The position numbers and the translations under genes were made by a program. From JAXGMV01 sp040768445 (GTDB taxonomy: Bacteria; Chloroflexota; Anaerolineae; Anaerolineales; Anaerolineaceae): a stretch of DNA of 64,000 bases. Of the stretch, positions 1 to 8,854 are shown one piece after another (the stretch's first letter is position 1; every line of letters starts with the position of its first letter). The stretch lies in the NCBI GenBank assembly GCA_040768445.1, contig JAXGMV010000001.1:2356001-2420000 (forward strand), in the 5' to 3' direction. The notes under the pieces were generated by a model. That model did no database searches and had not been told where the DNA came from. It saw only the letters and a program-made list of their open reading frames with translations.

Positions 1-384
1 ATGCAATATTATTCAAATAATTTGCTGCTAAAATTTCTACTTTCAATATTCTTCCCACTGGTGATTACCATTTTCTACCGTAAGAAAATAAAAAATGATG
101 GTGCGGTTATTCTCAGCTGGATGTGTTTTATCATTGGTGCTTTGTATACTTATCTGTTAGCCGAAGAAGGTGTCAGGTTCATCCATGGCAACTTTGGTTG
201 GAGCGGTGAGATAGCGCTGTTCTTACTTTTTGTAGCAGTCACACGATTTTGGTTGAAGAATTATTTTGAGACAAAAGATAACAAAACAAAGAACCTGATT
301 ATATTGTTTGTCTCCTTCACACCCCATGTTGTCTCAGGTATTATTTATTACTATTATTCGATTACTCAAAATACTTTTTTTTAG
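1..384 (+). CDS. Small multi-pass membrane protein, unknown function (5' end may be cut)
   Basis: The reading frame is open from the first base of the window, so the ATG at base 1 may be internal and the protein may extend upstream. The 127 visible residues form about four hydrophobic segments (roughly residues 7-25, 36-54, 66-84 and 98-118), with a basic YRKKIKN loop after the first. I recognise no family motif. It converges on the MoaD-like gene, with only 4 bases between the two stop codons. Integral membrane location is a prediction from hydrophobicity; no function can be assigned. Confidence 0.6.
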   Translation: MQYYSNNLLLKFLLSIFFPLVITIFYRKKIKNDGAVILSWMCFIIGALYTYLLAEEGVRFIHGNFGWSGEIALFLLFVAVTRFWLKNYFETKDNKTKNLIILFVSFTPHVVSGIIYYYYSITQNTFF

Positions 385-388
385 GCAA

Positions 389-667
389 TTATCCACCCTG
401 AATTGGGGGAAAGAAATCCAGTTCATCGCCTGGATAAACAAGCGAATCGTACCCAATCTCTAGCAAGTCAACATCTACCCTATTTAGAGAAACATGCACA
501 TGTGGTAGCAGTTCACCTGCCTGGTCCAGCCAGTGCTGCTTAATCTGCGGAAACCTTCCCACAACCGAATCAATGCATTGTTTAATTGTCACTGGCTCAG
601 TGAAGCCAGGATGATATTCTTTTTGACCGACAATTGACCTGAAAGACGCATAAAAAAGGATTTTCAT
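389..667 (-). CDS. MoaD/ThiS-family small sulfur carrier protein
   Basis: The 92-residue protein has the ubiquitin-like beta-grasp layout of MoaD/ThiS and ends in Gly-Gly (PPIQGG). That C-terminus is adenylated and thiocarboxylated by a MoeB/ThiF-type enzyme. It begins MKILFYASFRSIVG, typical of MoaD (the small subunit of molybdopterin synthase), and has the LNRVDVD... and GDELDFFPP segments seen in that family. No MoaE or MoeB partner is nearby, so the pathway (molybdopterin, tungstopterin or another thiocarboxylate use) is open. It is transcribed divergently from mutL; the start has a weak GAAGAG ribosome-binding site. Confidence 0.8.
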   Translation of the reverse strand: MKILFYASFRSIVGQKEYHPGFTEPVTIKQCIDSVVGRFPQIKQHWLDQAGELLPHVHVSLNRVDVDLLEIGYDSLVYPGDELDFFPPIQGG

Positions 668-688
668 ATTTACTCTTCAACGCTCTAG

Positions 689-709
689 ATAATAACAGCA
701 GGTTATTAT
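689..709. promoter_or_regulatory. Inverted repeat in the moaD-mutL divergent region
   Basis: A perfect 8-bp inverted repeat, ATAATAAC-AGCAG-GTTATTAT, lies 13 bp before the mutL TATAAT box, between two divergent genes. It could be an operator, but nothing identifies a regulator. It is AT-rich, so chance occurrence is possible. Confidence 0.3.
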
Positions 710-722
710 TTTTTCAAATTGG

Positions 723-728
723 TATAAT
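723..728 (+). promoter_or_regulatory. -10 box of a probable leaderless mutL promoter
   Basis: TATAAT ends 7 nt before the ATG at 736. With normal -10 to start-site spacing, transcription would begin at or within 1-2 nt of that ATG. There is no Shine-Dalgarno upstream and no good -35 box. Confidence 0.55.
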
Positions 729-735
729 GGTTCAC

Positions 736-2493
736 ATGGTTGCTACTAAAATTTCAATTTTGCCGGATGACGTTGCCTCACAAATTGCTGCTGGAGAAGT
801 TGTCGAACGCCCTGCATCTGTGGTAAAGGAATTAATTGAGAATGCAATTGATGCCAATGCAAAGCATATTATCATTCGATTTAATGATGCGGGAAAAAAA
901 CTCATTGAAGTAGTTGATGATGGAGATGGCATACCTCTGGATGAGCTGGAAATCGCTGTCAGCCGTCATGCTACCAGCAAATTGCATTTTGCAGACGACT
1001 TGTTTAATATCACTACATTGGGCTTCCGCGGAGAAGCGCTGGCGTCAATTGGCTCAATTTCTCGGTTGACTGTCACATCAAAATTTTTGGGAGACAGTTA
1101 TGGAGGCAAGATTATTGTTGACTCTGGAATTGCGCAGCCAGTTGAAAAAGTAGGTGTAAAACAGGGCACCACAGTCACTGTGAAGAATATTTTTTATAAC
1201 GTTCCTGCACGATTGAAATTTCTTAAAAAGGACAATACAGAGATCAGGCAGGTAATTTCACTGATCTCCCGTTATGCGACAGCTTATCCAAACCTGCGTT
1301 TTCACCTTTATCAAGACAATAAAACGATTCTGAAAACCAGTGGAAATGGCGATACGCGCGAGGTATTAGCCGGCATTTATGGGGTTGAGATCGCCAAACA
1401 AATGATTGAGGTTGTTCTGGAAGAGAGGGATATTCAAGTTACGGGTTTTACCAGCCCGACAGGGATCACCCGCTCAAATAGGCGAGAAATCACTTTTTTT
1501 GTTAATGGACGGTGGGTTCAGGATGCCAGCCTGGCAACAGCACTCTACCAGGCGTACCGCACGATGCTGATGGTTGGCAGGTATCCAATCAGTTTCATCC
1601 ATCTCGGGCTTAATCCTGAAGCAGTGGATGTCAACGTACATCCCGCAAAAGCTGAGATCAGGTTTAAGAATCCTGACCTGGTTTTTTCAACAGTACAAAG
1701 GGCAATCAGGCGCGCTTTGATGGCTTCCTCGCCAATGCCGCTAATATCAAATTCACAGTGGCAAACACCTTATTATGCTCAGAGAATTCCTGATCCTGCC
1801 TGGGAGATGGCAGGTGACATAAGAACAACTGGCTCCTCAACGCCAGGCCAATTTTCGGGTACACCTTCAGGTGTGATTAATATAGGTCAGGGATCATTTC
1901 CTAAAAGCCAGGTGCCAATTCTGCACGTTGTAGGACAGGTAGGTGCTGCATACATCATTGCTGAAGGTCCGGACGGCCTCTACTTGGTGGACCAACATGC
2001 AGCACACGAACGGATTCTATTTGAAAGATACTTGAACCAGATAAAGACCCAAATACCCACACAAACCCTGATAGAGCCTGTCATTGTCAGTGTTTCGCCA
2101 CAAAATACGAAAATGCTTGTCGATAATCTTGAAAACTTAAACCAACTTGGTTTTGACATTACTGAGTTTGGACCAGGATTATTTCAAGTTCGGGGTGTCC
2201 CTGCTTTTTTGCAGGCAGGTGAGCCGGCTGAGATGATCCGGGCAGTTGTTGAAGATTTGGAGGAGGATGAAGCTCCTCTTGAAAAAGTTCTGATTGAGCG
2301 GCTAATAGCCCGGATTTGTAAACGTGCAGCAGTAAAAGCTGGAAAATTGCTTGATAAGACCGAACAGGAACAAATGATCCATGATCTTGAGGCATGTGCT
2401 AACCCGCGCACTTGCCCGCACGGCCGGCCAACCATGATCCATTTATCAGTCGACATGCTCGAGCGGCAGTTTGGACGCCACGGTAGCCGTTAG
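736..2493 (+). CDS. mutL: DNA mismatch repair protein MutL (endonuclease type)
   Basis: This 585-residue protein is the GHKL ATPase of methyl-independent mismatch repair, which acts after MutS recognises a mismatch. The N-terminus carries the ATP-binding motifs (ELIENAIDA, DDGDGI, GFRGEALASI). The C-terminal domain carries the metal-binding endonuclease motif DQHAAHE (D419, fitting DQHA-x2-E-x4-E), then a CKRAAVKAGK segment and CPHGRP (C560). It is therefore a nicking MutL of the Bacillus/eukaryotic kind, not the E. coli kind. The frame could start at 727, but that codon overlaps the TATAAT box, so I place the start at 736 (MVATKISILP). MutS is not in the window. Confidence 0.97.
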   Translation: MVATKISILPDDVASQIAAGEVVERPASVVKELIENAIDANAKHIIIRFNDAGKKLIEVVDDGDGIPLDELEIAVSRHATSKLHFADDLFNITTLGFRGEALASIGSISRLTVTSKFLGDSYGGKIIVDSGIAQPVEKVGVKQGTTVTVKNIFYNVPARLKFLKKDNTEIRQVISLISRYATAYPNLRFHLYQDNKTILKTSGNGDTREVLAGIYGVEIAKQMIEVVLEERDIQVTGFTSPTGITRSNRREITFFVNGRWVQDASLATALYQAYRTMLMVGRYPISFIHLGLNPEAVDVNVHPAKAEIRFKNPDLVFSTVQRAIRRALMASSPMPLISNSQWQTPYYAQRIPDPAWEMAGDIRTTGSSTPGQFSGTPSGVINIGQGSFPKSQVPILHVVGQVGAAYIIAEGPDGLYLVDQHAAHERILFERYLNQIKTQIPTQTLIEPVIVSVSPQNTKMLVDNLENLNQLGFDITEFGPGLFQVRGVPAFLQAGEPAEMIRAVVEDLEEDEAPLEKVLIERLIARICKRAAVKAGKLLDKTEQEQMIHDLEACANPRTCPHGRPTMIHLSVDMLERQFGRHGSR

Positions 2494-2526
2494 CGCCAGG
2501 ATGATTTTCTCAGTAAATATTTTAAG

Positions 2527-3663
2527 TTAAATGCGTTGTTGAATGTATTGAGCCAGCTTCAGGTATGCCTTGGTGATTTCAGAGTTTGGATAAGCGATCG
2601 CAAGCGGTGTTCGAGTAAGCGATGATTGTAAAACCAGGTTTGGTGATGATGGCAGTGAGTTATTAACCTGGTATTGAAGCTCTTTTTGAATATTGTAAAG
2701 CGGATACAGCCCTTCATTAACACCATGATTGTTGATAATTAGCTCCAAGCGCTTGTCTTTCTTAATGGCGTAATTATCAAAAAAATCGATCAGCTCAGCA
2801 GTTTTATACACCGAAACAGGGTTCGGTTCAAAAACAATATAAAGGTCAGTAAAGCTTTGCAGGATATTAATCATGTCGAATAATAACGTACTGCTCATAT
2901 CAACCAGCACTGATTGATTGAGCTGCATGCTGTTTTGAAGCAGTTGTGTTATATGCCCTTCATAACGTTTGTTTTCGACATCGAGAAAGGATGAATGCGA
3001 TGGCAGAAGGTCAACGCCAAAATCTGTCACAATGTACTTGTTCCTCAACAGGGCAGGCGTTATTTCTGTTGGGCGAAGTTTAAAGAGCTGTGCCAATCCC
3101 TCAACATTCTGTAAACCGAGCTCTATATGCCAGCTGCCAATGCCAGGTTTTAATTCAATTGCTGATATCCGTTGATTAGTAACTTTATTCAACCCTATGG
3201 CTGTGTTCAAAGCTACAATAGAAGAGTTGTAATTGTCTGAAGCTGAAATGAAGCCGATCAATGTCTTTTTTCGGGCGGGGTTTTTACTGGCTTTTGATCG
3301 GCTGATCAGTGCTTTAATGCGCGTAACCAGCTCTGTTGGGTGTACTGGCTTAATCAGGTAATCATCTATGTCCGATTTATACTCTGCGGCGTGGGCAGGT
3401 GATTGTCCCCGGGCTGAGAATACAAGGATTGGAATACCAGCTGTGGTAGGGTTGCTTCTCAAGCTTTTTGCCACTGCATAGCCATCCATGTCTGGCATAA
3501 TGATGTCAAGAATGATCAGGTCAGGACTAACCTTCACAGCCAACTGCAAGCCCTCAGACCCACTTTGGGCTGTAGTTGTATCGTAGCCTTCGCGTTTTAA
3601 TACCATCCCAATTAACCGGAGAGTATCCGCTTCGTCATCAATAATTAATATATGAGGTGCCAT
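2527..3663 (-). CDS. Receiver domain fused to a CpaE/TadZ-like domain without Walker A
   Basis: Residues 1-120 are a complete response-regulator receiver domain: acidic pair D9/D10, phospho-acceptor D53 in ILDIIMPDMDG, S83 and K105. Residues 134-378 have the outline of the CpaE/TadZ branch of the MinD/ParA ATPases. The place where those proteins have a KGGVGKT loop reads ISASDNYNSSIVALNTA (about residues 139-155), so the nucleotide-binding lysine and glycines are gone. TadZ-type proteins localise type IV pilus/secretion machinery, but no tad or pil genes are here. It may partner with the membrane pseudo-kinase-like protein at 6199-7854. It is divergent from tilS and convergent with mutL. Confidence 0.8.
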   Translation of the reverse strand: MAPHILIIDDEADTLRLIGMVLKREGYDTTTAQSGSEGLQLAVKVSPDLIILDIIMPDMDGYAVAKSLRSNPTTAGIPILVFSARGQSPAHAAEYKSDIDDYLIKPVHPTELVTRIKALISRSKASKNPARKKTLIGFISASDNYNSSIVALNTAIGLNKVTNQRISAIELKPGIGSWHIELGLQNVEGLAQLFKLRPTEITPALLRNKYIVTDFGVDLLPSHSSFLDVENKRYEGHITQLLQNSMQLNQSVLVDMSSTLLFDMINILQSFTDLYIVFEPNPVSVYKTAELIDFFDNYAIKKDKRLELIINNHGVNEGLYPLYNIQKELQYQVNNSLPSSPNLVLQSSLTRTPLAIAYPNSEITKAYLKLAQYIQQRI

Positions 3664-3782
3664 TTATAACTTTCAGATATAGCTCAATGCTAGTTGATAA
3701 CATACATACATTTCCCAGCCTGAATAAAAGAGAGGATAGAACGAAAAAGATAATTATCCAGTCTCTCTTATCAGGATTTAAG

Positions 3783-3788
3783 TATAAT
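3783..3788 (+). promoter_or_regulatory. -10 box of a probable leaderless tilS promoter
   Basis: TATAAT ends 6 nt before the ATG at 3795, with no Shine-Dalgarno between. This supports 3795 over the more upstream in-frame codons from 3657, which overlap the divergent neighbour's start. Confidence 0.5.
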
Positions 3789-3794
3789 CAATTT

Positions 3795-5231
3795 ATGCGA
3801 AATATCCAAAATATGCAAGATGTATTCATTACAAATCTTCGAGAGGCCTGCGGGGTAAGATCTGGTGAGGTGGTTATTGCCGGCATTTCTGGCGGACCAG
3901 ACAGCATGGCGCTATTGGATTTGCTACAAAAAGCTGGCCAGCCTGTCATTGTTGGTCATTTTGACCACAAGCTTCGGCCTGAGAGTAGCGCGGACGCTGC
4001 CTATGTCAGAAGAATGGCTGAAGAAAGAAAACTTCCTTTTTGCGGTGGCTCAGAAGATGTAAACGCCTACGCGTCTTCCCACAAAGCAACAATTGAAGAA
4101 AGCGCCAGGATTCTGCGTTATAAATTCCTGTTCTGGCTTGCAGAAGACTATCATGCCAGGCATGTTGCAGTTGGTCACAATGCTGATGACCAGGTAGAAA
4201 CGGTGCTGATGCACTTGATTCGAGGATCTGGACTTTCAGGGTTGGCTGGTATGCAGCACTGTCAAATCTTAACTATGTTCAGCCAAGCAACGGCGCTCAT
4301 CCGTCCACTTTTGGACATATGGCGGGATGATATTGATAGTTATTGTGCAGAAAATGGCATAATTCCTGTCATCGATAAAACGAATACCGATACAACTTAT
4401 TTTCGCAATCGATTACGAAATGATTTGATCCCTTATCTGGAAAGTTTTAATCCGCAGGTCAAAAAAGCCATTCAAAAATTATCACAGGTCACAGAAGTTG
4501 ATTTTGCGTATATACACAAAATGGTTATCCGAGAATTTGATCATTTGTGTAGACGCCAGACAAAGAACACTATTGGTGTGTCGAAAGCAGAATTTCTTGA
4601 CTGTGATCGCTCCTTGCAGTTGAATCTACTAGTACACATTCTGCAGATGCTCACAGAATCTCAAGGCGATTACGATTTTGAGTTGTTAAATAGAACCCTG
4701 TTTTATATCAAGAATCCACCCAGAAGCAGGCAGTGCCATCTTTATGGCGATATTTGGCTGCGTATAAGCGAGACACAATTTACTCTGTCGATTGGAAAAC
4801 CTCAACCATCAGGTGAAAGCATCGTACAAACAGGTGACAATTTTCATGCAGTGATTCATCCTGGCGAGACAATTGATTTGTTAGATGGTTATAAACTTAC
4901 TTCAGAGATACGTGAAAACGATGCATCAATCCTCTCAATAGCAGGCAAATTTTCCGCAGTTTTGGATTATGACAAGGTGACAGGTGATCTGACGGTACAA
5001 AATCGAAAGCCTGGCAGCCGATTTGCGCCACTTGGGATGAATGGAAAGTCATCAAAGATTTCTGATTATTTTATCAATCAGAAAATCCCTGTTCAATTCA
5101 GACAAAAATATCCCCTGGTTTATGCAGGGGATACAATTGCCTGGGTGCCTGGTTATCAAATTGCTGAATGTTACAAAGTGGATGAAACAACCCAAAGAGT
5201 CATCATCCTTGCTATTACACAAAATAGTTGA
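3795..5231 (+). CDS. tilS: tRNA(Ile)-lysidine synthase
   Basis: TilS converts C34 of the CAU-anticodon tRNA-Ile to lysidine using ATP and lysine, so that the tRNA reads AUA codons. The 478-residue product has the PP-loop SGGPDSMALLDLL near its N-terminus, GHFDHKLRPES and GHNADDQVETVLMHLIRGSGLSGLAGM, all diagnostic. The C-terminal TilS domain is present (KPGSRFAPLGMNGKSSKISDYFINQKIP...). The frame is open from 3657, but the extra 46 residues have no family counterpart, and the ATG at 3795 lies just after a TATAAT box. It converges with the recombinase-like gene at 5238. Confidence 0.96.
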   Translation: MRNIQNMQDVFITNLREACGVRSGEVVIAGISGGPDSMALLDLLQKAGQPVIVGHFDHKLRPESSADAAYVRRMAEERKLPFCGGSEDVNAYASSHKATIEESARILRYKFLFWLAEDYHARHVAVGHNADDQVETVLMHLIRGSGLSGLAGMQHCQILTMFSQATALIRPLLDIWRDDIDSYCAENGIIPVIDKTNTDTTYFRNRLRNDLIPYLESFNPQVKKAIQKLSQVTEVDFAYIHKMVIREFDHLCRRQTKNTIGVSKAEFLDCDRSLQLNLLVHILQMLTESQGDYDFELLNRTLFYIKNPPRSRQCHLYGDIWLRISETQFTLSIGKPQPSGESIVQTGDNFHAVIHPGETIDLLDGYKLTSEIRENDASILSIAGKFSAVLDYDKVTGDLTVQNRKPGSRFAPLGMNGKSSKISDYFINQKIPVQFRQKYPLVYAGDTIAWVPGYQIAECYKVDETTQRVIILAITQNS

Positions 5232-5237
5232 ACTGCG

Positions 5238-6134
5238 TTATTCTGCCAGCTGTTTGATTTTTAGACTAATCTCACGCCACTGGATTTTTGAAATACCCAG
5301 TTTCTGGCGAATTTGCTCATGGTCTACACCGTTTTTCCAATCCATGATTGAGGATGTCCATCGGCACATGTCAAACGAGAGATGTTTGGTCAAACCAGCT
5401 TCCTGTCCGATGTCTTCGAGCAAGTATTCAAGCCTGCGCGGCGACCACGGAAACACATACTCCTCAGGTTTGTATTGAGAGATGTATTCTTCATAGCTGG
5501 CAATCCACTCTTTGCTGACAGGAATTTTGCGTTCTTTGTACCGATATTGTGGGTTAGCATACCGAATAAACACAAATGGAGACTCCGGATCCTCTAAATC
5601 AATGTGATTAATGTGAACATTCAAGCATTCACCTTTCTTTACACCAGTTTCAAGCAAGAATAGCAGCAGAGTATGGTCGCGAGCATCCGGTTTAGACTTT
5701 GACCTTTTATTGTTAGTCACCTCAAGAACTTTTTCAACCTCCTCATCTGTGAGCACAATGGGAAGTGGGCTGAGAACAGTTTTCTGGAGGACTTTTTCGG
5801 CAGGGTCAACTGCGATGACGCCAGCAGTATTCAACCAGCGAAAGAAGGCTTTTAATGAGGTAATCCGTCTTGCAAGGCTCTTTGGACTACAGGGCACACC
5901 TCTGCCATCTTGCAGCCAATTGAGAAAGTTATTCAGGTCATTGGTGGAGATTGAACCAATTGTCTGGTCTGGTGCGAGGTATGAAACAAGCAGATTAAGG
6001 TCGCCAAGAAAAGCTTTAACCGTGTAGTAAGATTTTCCCTGGTCGTTGAGATACATCTCCCATGAATGCAGGGCAGGGATAAGCGTAGTTTGAGAAGTGA
6101 TATGAGCAGAATAATCTCCTGAAGAAGCGTCCAT
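5238..6134 (-). CDS. Tyrosine-recombinase-fold protein with degenerate active site
   Basis: The 298 residues follow the XerC/D plan: a SAM-like core-binding domain (about 20-110, with DLNNFLNWLQ and SLARRITSLKAFFRWL) and a catalytic-fold domain (about 125-298). By alignment to the family pattern the active site is lost. The first Arg in TGxRxSE is Lys (TGVKKGE), the H-x-L-R-H box reads D-M-C-R-W, the LGH box reads LGIS, and the nucleophilic Tyr position is Ser (WREISLKI). Only the second Arg survives. The frame is intact, so this looks like a protein kept for DNA binding or a structural role, not an integrase. No attachment site or mobile genes flank it. Confidence 0.75.
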   Translation of the reverse strand: MDASSGDYSAHITSQTTLIPALHSWEMYLNDQGKSYYTVKAFLGDLNLLVSYLAPDQTIGSISTNDLNNFLNWLQDGRGVPCSPKSLARRITSLKAFFRWLNTAGVIAVDPAEKVLQKTVLSPLPIVLTDEEVEKVLEVTNNKRSKSKPDARDHTLLLFLLETGVKKGECLNVHINHIDLEDPESPFVFIRYANPQYRYKERKIPVSKEWIASYEEYISQYKPEEYVFPWSPRRLEYLLEDIGQEAGLTKHLSFDMCRWTSSIMDWKNGVDHEQIRQKLGISKIQWREISLKIKQLAE

Positions 6135-6198
6135 TCAAGACTCCTTGAAGTGTAGAATAATTCGCATAGATAATTACAGTGTAATGGAAAAAATAGGT

Positions 6199-7854
6199 TT
6201 AGTCAATTGGGAATTTTAGCAATATATTAATACTATCATTTTCAGTTTGATTAAATTCCAATTGACCTGATACTGGTGCAATGACAATTTTGATAGTTTC
6301 AATCTGAGAATAGAACTCTATTTGATCCGTTGTGAACTTCTGTTCAATATCTTTTGACAACTGATCAATATTATGCGGTAAGGACGGCTTCAAATTTGGG
6401 GCGATAACGGAGAAATGAACCTGCCCTGTTACTTTTCCGCCAGTAGCAACTGATAAATAAATAACTGAGTCGTCATCCATCATTTTTAATACAGCTGACA
6501 ATAAGCGGTTTAGCTGGTAGTATAAAAATTTTGAAGGGATACTCAGGTCAGGCAAGTTGTCAGGTATCTTGAGTGAGAGCGCGACATTTTTTTGTTGAAT
6601 GATTTTGTCAACTGAAGCAACTGCAGCTGCTAATGTCTGGTGAATATTAGTTTGTCGCCTACTTGGCAGATTTTCTGGATGATCATCTTTAAACGTTCTC
6701 AAAATTTGTTGTAGACTGGAAACAATTTCATCGATGAAATATCTTAATTCCTCTTCAACGTGAGTTCGAGAGATCTCTGCCAGAGGGAAATTTGGTTCAG
6801 AAAGCGTAATAAAGTATCCCTTCAGAGCAAAGATGGATTGATAAATTTTCCAGGCAGCTGGTTCTATCTCATTTTGGTTTTGTGAATATTTTCCTGACGA
6901 GCCTGACCAGTCATACCACTGACTGACCAGATAGTTGAGACTGGTCGTATCCTGAAGCAATTGGCTTGTTTCTGAAAGTAACGATTCAAGTGATGCCAGC
7001 TTTGTGATGTCATCATCGTGGTTTATCTTCAGGAGCAAGGTTTCTACATGGCTTTGAAGTTGATTGACAAGAGTCTCATAGTCCTGCGCAGTTCTATTTA
7101 TTAGCTCAAAATTCACAGATTGCTGTTGGCTGTCAATTTGCTCATTACTAACGATACCAGTTTTATTAGACTGGTGTTTTGGATGCAGGACCTTTATGAC
7201 TCCCGGCAGTAAGGGAAAGGCAAAAAGACTGGCAATTCTTAATGGGAAAGGTAAGAATGATCCACTAAGACTGAAAAAGTACTGACCAACCATTCCTGCG
7301 GAGAGCAGCGTAAGGAGTAAAATCGCTACACCCCGATTAGCGGGTTTGGAAATTGCAATGATCACAATACCGGTAAGGTACAAAATTGTTCCTGCTAGAA
7401 CCCAGTTCATAGTAAATTGATTCTTATCATACTGAGATTCTGCAGCTGGGTTGATGGTCGTGATCGCTGTATAGACGAAAAATGCCAATGAGAGTGTAGA
7501 AATTCCGATCACAACGTAGTTGATTGATTTCGTCACGCGCACTGAACACCAGGTCCAGGTCAGCCATACAATCGACAAGCAAATAACGGCTATATTCGTG
7601 ATAAACACAAAAAAGTTGTCTTTGAGATAACCTGAGGTGGAAGCAACTTCAACAAAAAGGACAGTGAATTGCAGGAATAATAGTATTGATAAACCAGATA
7701 CAACGTGTTTGGATTGGTTTAAGGCGCCTTGCCAACGGAATAGTATGACTGAATAAAGGGTGACGGCAACACAGATTATCACTGCCAGGTGGAACATCAA
7801 GCTGCCTGGTAATTGGGTGATAAGTTTAACAAATGGTTCGGGTATCAGTAGCAT
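6199..7854 (-). CDS. Membrane protein with a pseudo-histidine-kinase-like cytoplasmic part
   Basis: The first ~230 of 551 residues contain seven or so hydrophobic helices, like 7TM sensor modules. A soluble part follows, with helical coiled-coil-like sequence (about 240-420) and a final ~130 residues resembling a GHKL/HATPase domain: QLNRLLSAVLKMM falls where the N-box normally reads QvxxNLlxNAxk, and DDSVIYLSVATGG follows. The N-box asparagines and the G-boxes are missing, and there is no convincing phospho-acceptor His box. It is likely a sensor scaffold without kinase activity. Signal and partner are unknown; the receiver protein at 2527 is a candidate. Confidence 0.55.
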   Translation of the reverse strand: MLLIPEPFVKLITQLPGSLMFHLAVIICVAVTLYSVILFRWQGALNQSKHVVSGLSILLFLQFTVLFVEVASTSGYLKDNFFVFITNIAVICLSIVWLTWTWCSVRVTKSINYVVIGISTLSLAFFVYTAITTINPAAESQYDKNQFTMNWVLAGTILYLTGIVIIAISKPANRGVAILLLTLLSAGMVGQYFFSLSGSFLPFPLRIASLFAFPLLPGVIKVLHPKHQSNKTGIVSNEQIDSQQQSVNFELINRTAQDYETLVNQLQSHVETLLLKINHDDDITKLASLESLLSETSQLLQDTTSLNYLVSQWYDWSGSSGKYSQNQNEIEPAAWKIYQSIFALKGYFITLSEPNFPLAEISRTHVEEELRYFIDEIVSSLQQILRTFKDDHPENLPSRRQTNIHQTLAAAVASVDKIIQQKNVALSLKIPDNLPDLSIPSKFLYYQLNRLLSAVLKMMDDDSVIYLSVATGGKVTGQVHFSVIAPNLKPSLPHNIDQLSKDIEQKFTTDQIEFYSQIETIKIVIAPVSGQLEFNQTENDSINILLKFPID

Positions 7855-7975
7855 AAGTTAGCAGAAAATAAATTTTTAGCTTAATTTCTGACACTTTCCT
7901 GGTTCCATGTCAAATGCTATGTCAGTTGTAAACGCCGAATTACAGCAGCTATTGCTTATCAGCGACCTGTTCAAT

Positions 7976-8830
7976 TTAGGTAAATATTTGTTTATAAGTA
8001 CCACCTGAAGAAATGAGCTTCTTTTGATCTGCATCTGTTAACCTGGAAAATTCTTCGCAGGCAGAAATGACCATCGGCAGTACATTGATATCGCCGGCAG
8101 TACAAATCGCAGTGATGTCCTGTGAAAGTGTGAAATTGATCGCCTCCTGGATGTCACTTTCAGTTGAGAAAGGCTCATACCATGTAGTGAACGACTTTTG
8201 CCGATCTTCCCAGGGTGCCTTTGCGATTGATTTAATCGCCATTACGCCTATGTCCTTCTGCCGGCAGACATCCAACAGTTCCAGAGTTCGTTCACGGTAG
8301 GCTTGCTTACTAAACAATATAAAATTAACTGGAAAGAGAACAGTGTCAAAATCAAACTTTTCCAATGCGGAAAGGAGCACATCTGGTGCCTGTAACCCAT
8401 GGGATGTGATGCCTATAAACTTTGTTAAGCCTTCTTCTCGAGCACGAACGGCAGCAGCAAGAGAGCCGTTTTGGCGGGTGACATCATCCAGATCCTGCAT
8501 TGTAGCCACTGCATGCATTTGATACAGGTCAAATTTGTCTGTATGCAAATTAGTGAGAGATTGATTCAATTCACGCCAAGCCGACTCCGATGTTCTTTCG
8601 AATGTTTTACAACCAAGGAAAAACCGATCACGCTCGGTTTCTAAAATGGGGCCAAGCCGTATTTCAGCTGTGCCGTATGAAGGCGCCACATCAATATGGT
8701 TTATCCCAGCATTGATGACAGCCTCCATGGTCGACTCTGCTTGCTCTTGTGTGACTTCCCAAAATGCAGCTGCACCAAAAACAGCCACCGTACTGAGATG
8801 CCCGGTTCTACCCAGTTTTCGTTTTTCCAT
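7976..8830 (-). CDS. Aldo/keto reductase
   Basis: A 284-residue NAD(P)H-dependent oxidoreductase of the AKR superfamily. It begins KRKLGRTG and shows the catalytic tetrad pattern: Asp in HIDVAPSYG, Tyr in SYG, Lys in FLGCKT, His in LYQMHA. The length matches bacterial AKRs. A strong AGGAGG ribosome-binding site precedes the ATG. It lies 24 bp downstream of the class III PLP enzyme and is probably co-transcribed with it. The carbonyl substrate cannot be read from the sequence. Confidence 0.9.
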   Translation of the reverse strand: MEKRKLGRTGHLSTVAVFGAAAFWEVTQEQAESTMEAVINAGINHIDVAPSYGTAEIRLGPILETERDRFFLGCKTFERTSESAWRELNQSLTNLHTDKFDLYQMHAVATMQDLDDVTRQNGSLAAAVRAREEGLTKFIGITSHGLQAPDVLLSALEKFDFDTVLFPVNFILFSKQAYRERTLELLDVCRQKDIGVMAIKSIAKAPWEDRQKSFTTWYEPFSTESDIQEAINFTLSQDITAICTAGDINVLPMVISACEEFSRLTDADQKKLISSGGTYKQIFT

Positions 8831-8854
8831 TACATCCTCCTGGTTAATGTCAAA

